DNA of 7,253 bases from NIOZ-UU13 sp048635425 (GTDB lineage: Bacteria; Planctomycetota; Phycisphaerae; Sedimentisphaerales; Anaerobacaceae): contig JAIVYN010000196.1 of assembly GCA_048635425.1 (NCBI GenBank), positions 1-7,253 on the forward strand, written 5' to 3'. Made by a program: the position numbers and the translations under genes. A model generated the notes under the pieces. It saw only the letters and a list, made by a program, of their open reading frames with translations. It was not told the DNA's origin and did no database searches. Positions 5,719 to 7,253 of the stretch are shown piece by piece. The stretch's first letter is position 1; the number at the start of each line of letters is the position of its first letter.

Positions 5719-6177
5719 TTATGGAACACGGATGACCTTTATACCAGCGCGCTTTAGTAATTCACCGGTTACGCCTTCTCGGTCACACGAAGGACTTCCG
5801 CCTTTCAAATATGCACGGCAAGCACCGACAATTTTTGCAATCTCCAGTGTGTACCTGGCGCCATTGATATGAAATTTTGTTACGTCTTTTCCTGTTTCAG
5901 GTGCGATGATTCGCGATCGACCGTCCAGAACATCCGCTCCTGTACCGTGTAGCTTCTCGCCGGTTCGAGGCGTTGGCATACCGCCAAGCTGCTCGGGACA
6001 GACAGGGATAAGGACATACTTTTTCTTTAATCGTTCAATTAGTTGTTCACGTTTCTTTGGCCTGCGCCCATGCCAGCGACATGGAATTCCAAGCAGACAT
6101 GTACTTATAAGGATAGACCCTTTGTCGATTCCACAATCGAAAAGGTAGCCATTACAATTTTGTTTTCCGCCTATCAT
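5719..6177 (-). CDS. DUF523 / TudS-like iron-sulfur protein, compact C-terminal loop
   Basis: From the ATG at 6177 the product has 152 residues and shows the DUF523 blocks: ILISTCLLGIPCRWHG (22-37), PVCPEQLGGMPTPR (58-71), ADVLDGRSRII (81-91), KDVTKFHINGA (97-107), and KGGSPSCDREGVTGELLKRA (125-144). TudS thiouracil desulfidase, a member of this family, holds a [4Fe-4S] cluster by three cysteines; the matching residues here would be Cys27, Cys60 and Cys131. A desulfidase acting on thiolated pyrimidines is thus possible but unproven. Usual members have a further stretch of about 15-20 residues (of the type ..IYDGTFSG..) between SPSC and the DGVTA-like block, which is missing here without loss of frame. 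The frame extends upstream to 6294, but that part enters the direct repeat and looks unlike the family, so the shorter start is preferred. No clear ribosome site is visible. DUF523 genes often neighbour photolyase genes in other bacteria, which fits the SPL-like neighbour. Confidence 0.82.
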   Translation of the reverse strand: MIGGKQNCNGYLFDCGIDKGSILISTCLLGIPCRWHGRRPKKREQLIERLKKKYVLIPVCPEQLGGMPTPRTGEKLHGTGADVLDGRSRIIAPETGKDVTKFHINGARYTLEIAKIVGACRAYLKGGSPSCDREGVTGELLKRAGIKVIRVP

Positions 6178-6276
6178 GCTATGAATAATCTGAATAATTA
6201 CACGACAGCAATATATATGTGAGATCAAACAATAATAGCTTGTCCAGGTATAGTTCGCCGCAGTCATAAATAGCAG

Positions 6277-6311
6277 AAAAGGCCGGCTTCGCAATTAAAA
6301 CTGCTACGCCG
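6277..6311 (-). terminator. candidate intrinsic terminator of the tmRNA gene
   Basis: On the minus strand CGGC-GTA-GCA pairs with TGC-GAA-GCCG (6284-6311) around a short A/T-rich loop. GCC and four U residues (6277-6280) follow. The stem has two internal mismatches, so it is only a fair terminator. The same structure recurs in the left repeat at 3989-4023, upstream of the MttB-family gene. Confidence 0.4.
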
Positions 6312-6319
6312 AGGCACGC

Positions 6320-6345
6320 TTCGTCCGCCTATAGCGGCGAACGAA
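6320..6345 (-). repeat. perfect 10-bp trailer hairpin downstream of tmRNA
   Basis: TTCGTTCGCC pairs with GGCGGACGAA around GCTATA, read on the minus strand, four bases after the mature tmRNA end. The single non-Watson-Crick pair is G-U on this strand but would be A-C on the other, which fits an RNA copied in the tmRNA direction. It may help 3' processing or termination. Confidence 0.6.
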
Positions 6346-6348
6346 GAC

Positions 6349-6702
6349 TGGAGGCGGGGGGATTCGAACCCCCGTCCCGAGATGTTTCAAGACAAGCGTC
6401 TACATGCTTAGTCGCTTTATTGTTTTTTTCGCCTTGCTAAGCGCCAAAACGACAGGCTCTTAACTCAGCTATTTCGGATAGTTCTCGCCTTGCCGGCCCG
6501 AACAACCGACTCAGCCAGCCTGCTGTGTGACGCCCTTACCAAACCCACAGGCAAAGTCAGGCAGGACGGGCCGCCAAATTAGGCAGCCATGCGCAACTGA
6601 TAGTTGTCGCTTAAAATTTGTTGCCGGATGATTAGCCAGGCCAACCGGCGTCCTGGGCATGCAACTTGTCCGTCCTCCATCCGGTCGAAGCCATTCGCCC
6701 CC
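6349..6702 (-). ncRNA. ssrA: transfer-messenger RNA (tmRNA)
   Basis: This 354-nt RNA rescues stalled ribosomes and tags the unfinished protein for degradation, working with SmpB. The 5' end GGGGGCG (6702-6696) pairs with CGCCTCC before the discriminator A at 6349. CCA is not encoded and must be added. The D-loop-like GGCTTCGACCGG and a T arm with GGGGG-TTCGAAT-CCCCC are present. Helix P2 is visible as GACAAG..GCATGC near the 5' side with GCATG..CTTGTC near the 3' side. The tag frame ends at TAA (6579-6581) and reads (S)DNYQLRMAA. By comparison with E. coli, an A four bases before GAC (6606-6608) favours Asp as the resume codon, giving the tag ADNYQLRMAA with the charged Ala. A start at AGC one codon earlier is not excluded. 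Its 3' end serves as the boundary of the putative islet. Confidence 0.95.
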
Positions 6703-6764
6703 ATATTCACTTTTCAAGTCTGTCTTTCTTAAGGCAGAATCAATCGCTTGTAACCACAGCCAAT

Positions 6765-6793
6765 ATTATATCCTTTTCTACGCCAAACCACAA
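6765..6793 (-). promoter_or_regulatory. candidate promoter of the tmRNA gene
   Basis: On the minus strand TTGTGG (6788-6793) and a perfect TATAAT (6765-6770) are 17 bases apart. Transcription would begin near 6758 and give a leader of about 55 nt, which RNase P would remove to form the tmRNA 5' end at 6702. Confidence 0.5.
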
Positions 6794-6800
6794 CAAAAGT

Positions 6801-7176
6801 TTATTTTGGCATTTCTTGACGGAAATTGGCCCATTCGACTGCGCTCAGGACAGGCTTTGATTGGGTTTGAATTGGGTTTGTTTTTTTGGGCCTGTGGGTG
6901 GTTTCATTTTCATAATCCTTTGTGATAAAGATATTTGCGTTCATTTTGGCCATTTCGGAAATTGGGTTTGTTTTTTCGGACTGCGAAATCATCGTTTTTT
7001 CTGTAATCCTTTGTTATAAGTGAGTTTATATTCATTTGGGCTTTTCGGAGATTGGGTTTGATTGGGTTTGAATTGGGTTTGTTTTTTTGCCCCGCCAGCG
7101 GGATAAAATTTTGATAATCCTTTGTGTACAAGCAACTTAAGTTCATTTTGGCCTTTCGGAAATTGGGTTTGTTTTG
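6801..7176. repeat. imperfect tandem repeat block ('KTNPI..KMN..ITKDY' type)
   Basis: Units recur with ATAATCCTTTGT-like starts at 6912, 7003 and 7114 (spacing 91 and 111 bp). Each continues to TTCATTTTGG, a TTTCGGAAATTGGG-like segment and GTTTGTTTTTT. A degenerate first unit begins near 6801. The difference in unit length comes mostly from extra copies of the 10-mer GATTGGGTTT. On the minus strand the units read as KTNPI, KMN and ITKDY in several frames, but unit lengths that are not multiples of three and shifting frames speak against a protein. I recall this repeat from planctomycete genomes; this was not searched. Confidence 0.8.
6833..6858. repeat. short interspersed repeat fragment inside the tandem block
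   Basis: ATTCGACTGCGCTCAGGACA with the following GGCTTT interrupts the first tandem unit, where the other units go straight on with TTGGGTTTG. I recall similar TCGACTGCGCTCAGGACAGG sequences as abundant dispersed repeats in environmental genomes. Function unknown. Confidence 0.45.
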
Positions 7177-7194
7177 CATAAAAAGTAGCTGATT

Positions 7195-7233
7195 TGTAGA
7201 GAGTCCTCTACAGATGTAGTGCCTTATAGGCAC
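7195..7233. repeat. two small adjacent hairpins
   Basis: TGTAGAG / CTCTACA around AGTC (7195-7212) is followed by GTGCC / GGCAC around TTATA (7219-7233). Neither has a T-run directly after it. They may belong to the 5' leader or 3' end of something outside the window. Confidence 0.4.
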
Positions 7234-7253
7234 GTAAATATATGCTGCCTTAT

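Larger units (their letters stand above)
3959..6376. mobile_element. putative integrative islet inserted at the 3' end of ssrA
   Basis: The unit is bounded by 130-bp direct repeats whose inner tmRNA part begins in the T arm and runs to the discriminator base, the classic target segment of tyrosine-recombinase elements. The complete tmRNA gene stays intact at the right end. The interior carries an AT-rich radical SAM gene and a DUF523 gene, unlike the GC-rich left flank. No integrase, relaxase or transposase is seen, so the element would be decayed or mobilised in trans. A segmental duplication followed by decay is the alternative. Confidence 0.45.
6247..6376. repeat. 130-bp direct repeat, right copy (tmRNA 3' end and trailer; att-like)
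   Basis: This copy spans the last 28 nt of the complete tmRNA gene (6349-6376) and 102 nt of its trailer. It matches 3959-4088 at 127 of 130 positions. It keeps a perfect trailer hairpin that the left copy has partly lost. Confidence 0.92.

Noticed and set aside
6511..6717. 68-codon minus-strand frame across the tmRNA gene
   Set aside because: It lies inside the tmRNA and is not in the tag reading frame.
6801..7176. A CRISPR array at the right end
   Set aside because: Unit lengths are irregular, the similarity covers most of each unit with no unique spacers of constant size, and no cas gene is present.
6801..7233. Minus-strand frames of 63 and 107 codons as proteins with KTNPI / ITKDY repeats
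   Set aside because: The repeat units are not multiples of three and the peptide motifs occur in more than one frame, so they are translated DNA repeats.

Overview
The window looks like chromosomal DNA from an uncultured planctomycete, most likely of the Phycisphaerae / Sedimentisphaerales type. This rests on three recalled traits, none checked by a search: the 'KTNPI..KMN..ITKDY' tandem repeat at the right end, the interspersed GTCA...TGAC palindromic repeat near 1.1 kb, and a mix of genes with and without Shine-Dalgarno sites. No taxonomic marker other than the tmRNA gene is present.

Left half (1-3.9 kb). A possible 3' end of a rightward gene (1-60) is followed by a hairpin-rich spacer. 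Three leftward genes then follow: a TIM-barrel MttB-family (non-pyrrolysine) methyltransferase (2458-3894), a lipoprotein built of kelch beta-propeller repeats (1264-2325) and an RraA-like / HMG-aldolase-type protein (252-1001). They lie on one strand with gaps of about 130 and 260 bp and may be partly co-expressed. Candidate promoters sit before the kelch gene and, more weakly, before the RraA-like gene. No corrinoid protein or corrinoid activator lies beside the methyltransferase.

Middle (3.96-6.38 kb). Two 130-bp direct repeats (3959-4088 and 6247-6376; 127 of 130 identical) enclose about 2.2 kb. The right copy covers the last 28 nt and the trailer of a complete tmRNA gene. The left copy is an orphan tmRNA 3' end. 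This is the layout left when an integrative element inserts into the 3' end of ssrA. The enclosed cargo is an AT-rich SPL-family radical SAM gene (4563-5705) with a strong sigma70-type promoter and a tiny overlapping upstream ORF, and a convergent DUF523 / TudS-like gene (5719-6177). Both products carry the cysteines expected for iron-sulfur clusters, and both families have links to nucleobase repair or nucleobase chemistry. No recognisable integrase remains, so the islet would be a decayed or non-autonomous insertion.

Right end (6.35-7.25 kb). The leftward tmRNA gene (6349-6702) has tRNA-like ends, a helix P2 and a tag reading frame ending in Met-Ala-Ala. A candidate promoter lies upstream at 6765-6793. 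Beyond it are three to four imperfect tandem repeat units (6801-7176) and two small hairpins, with no credible gene.
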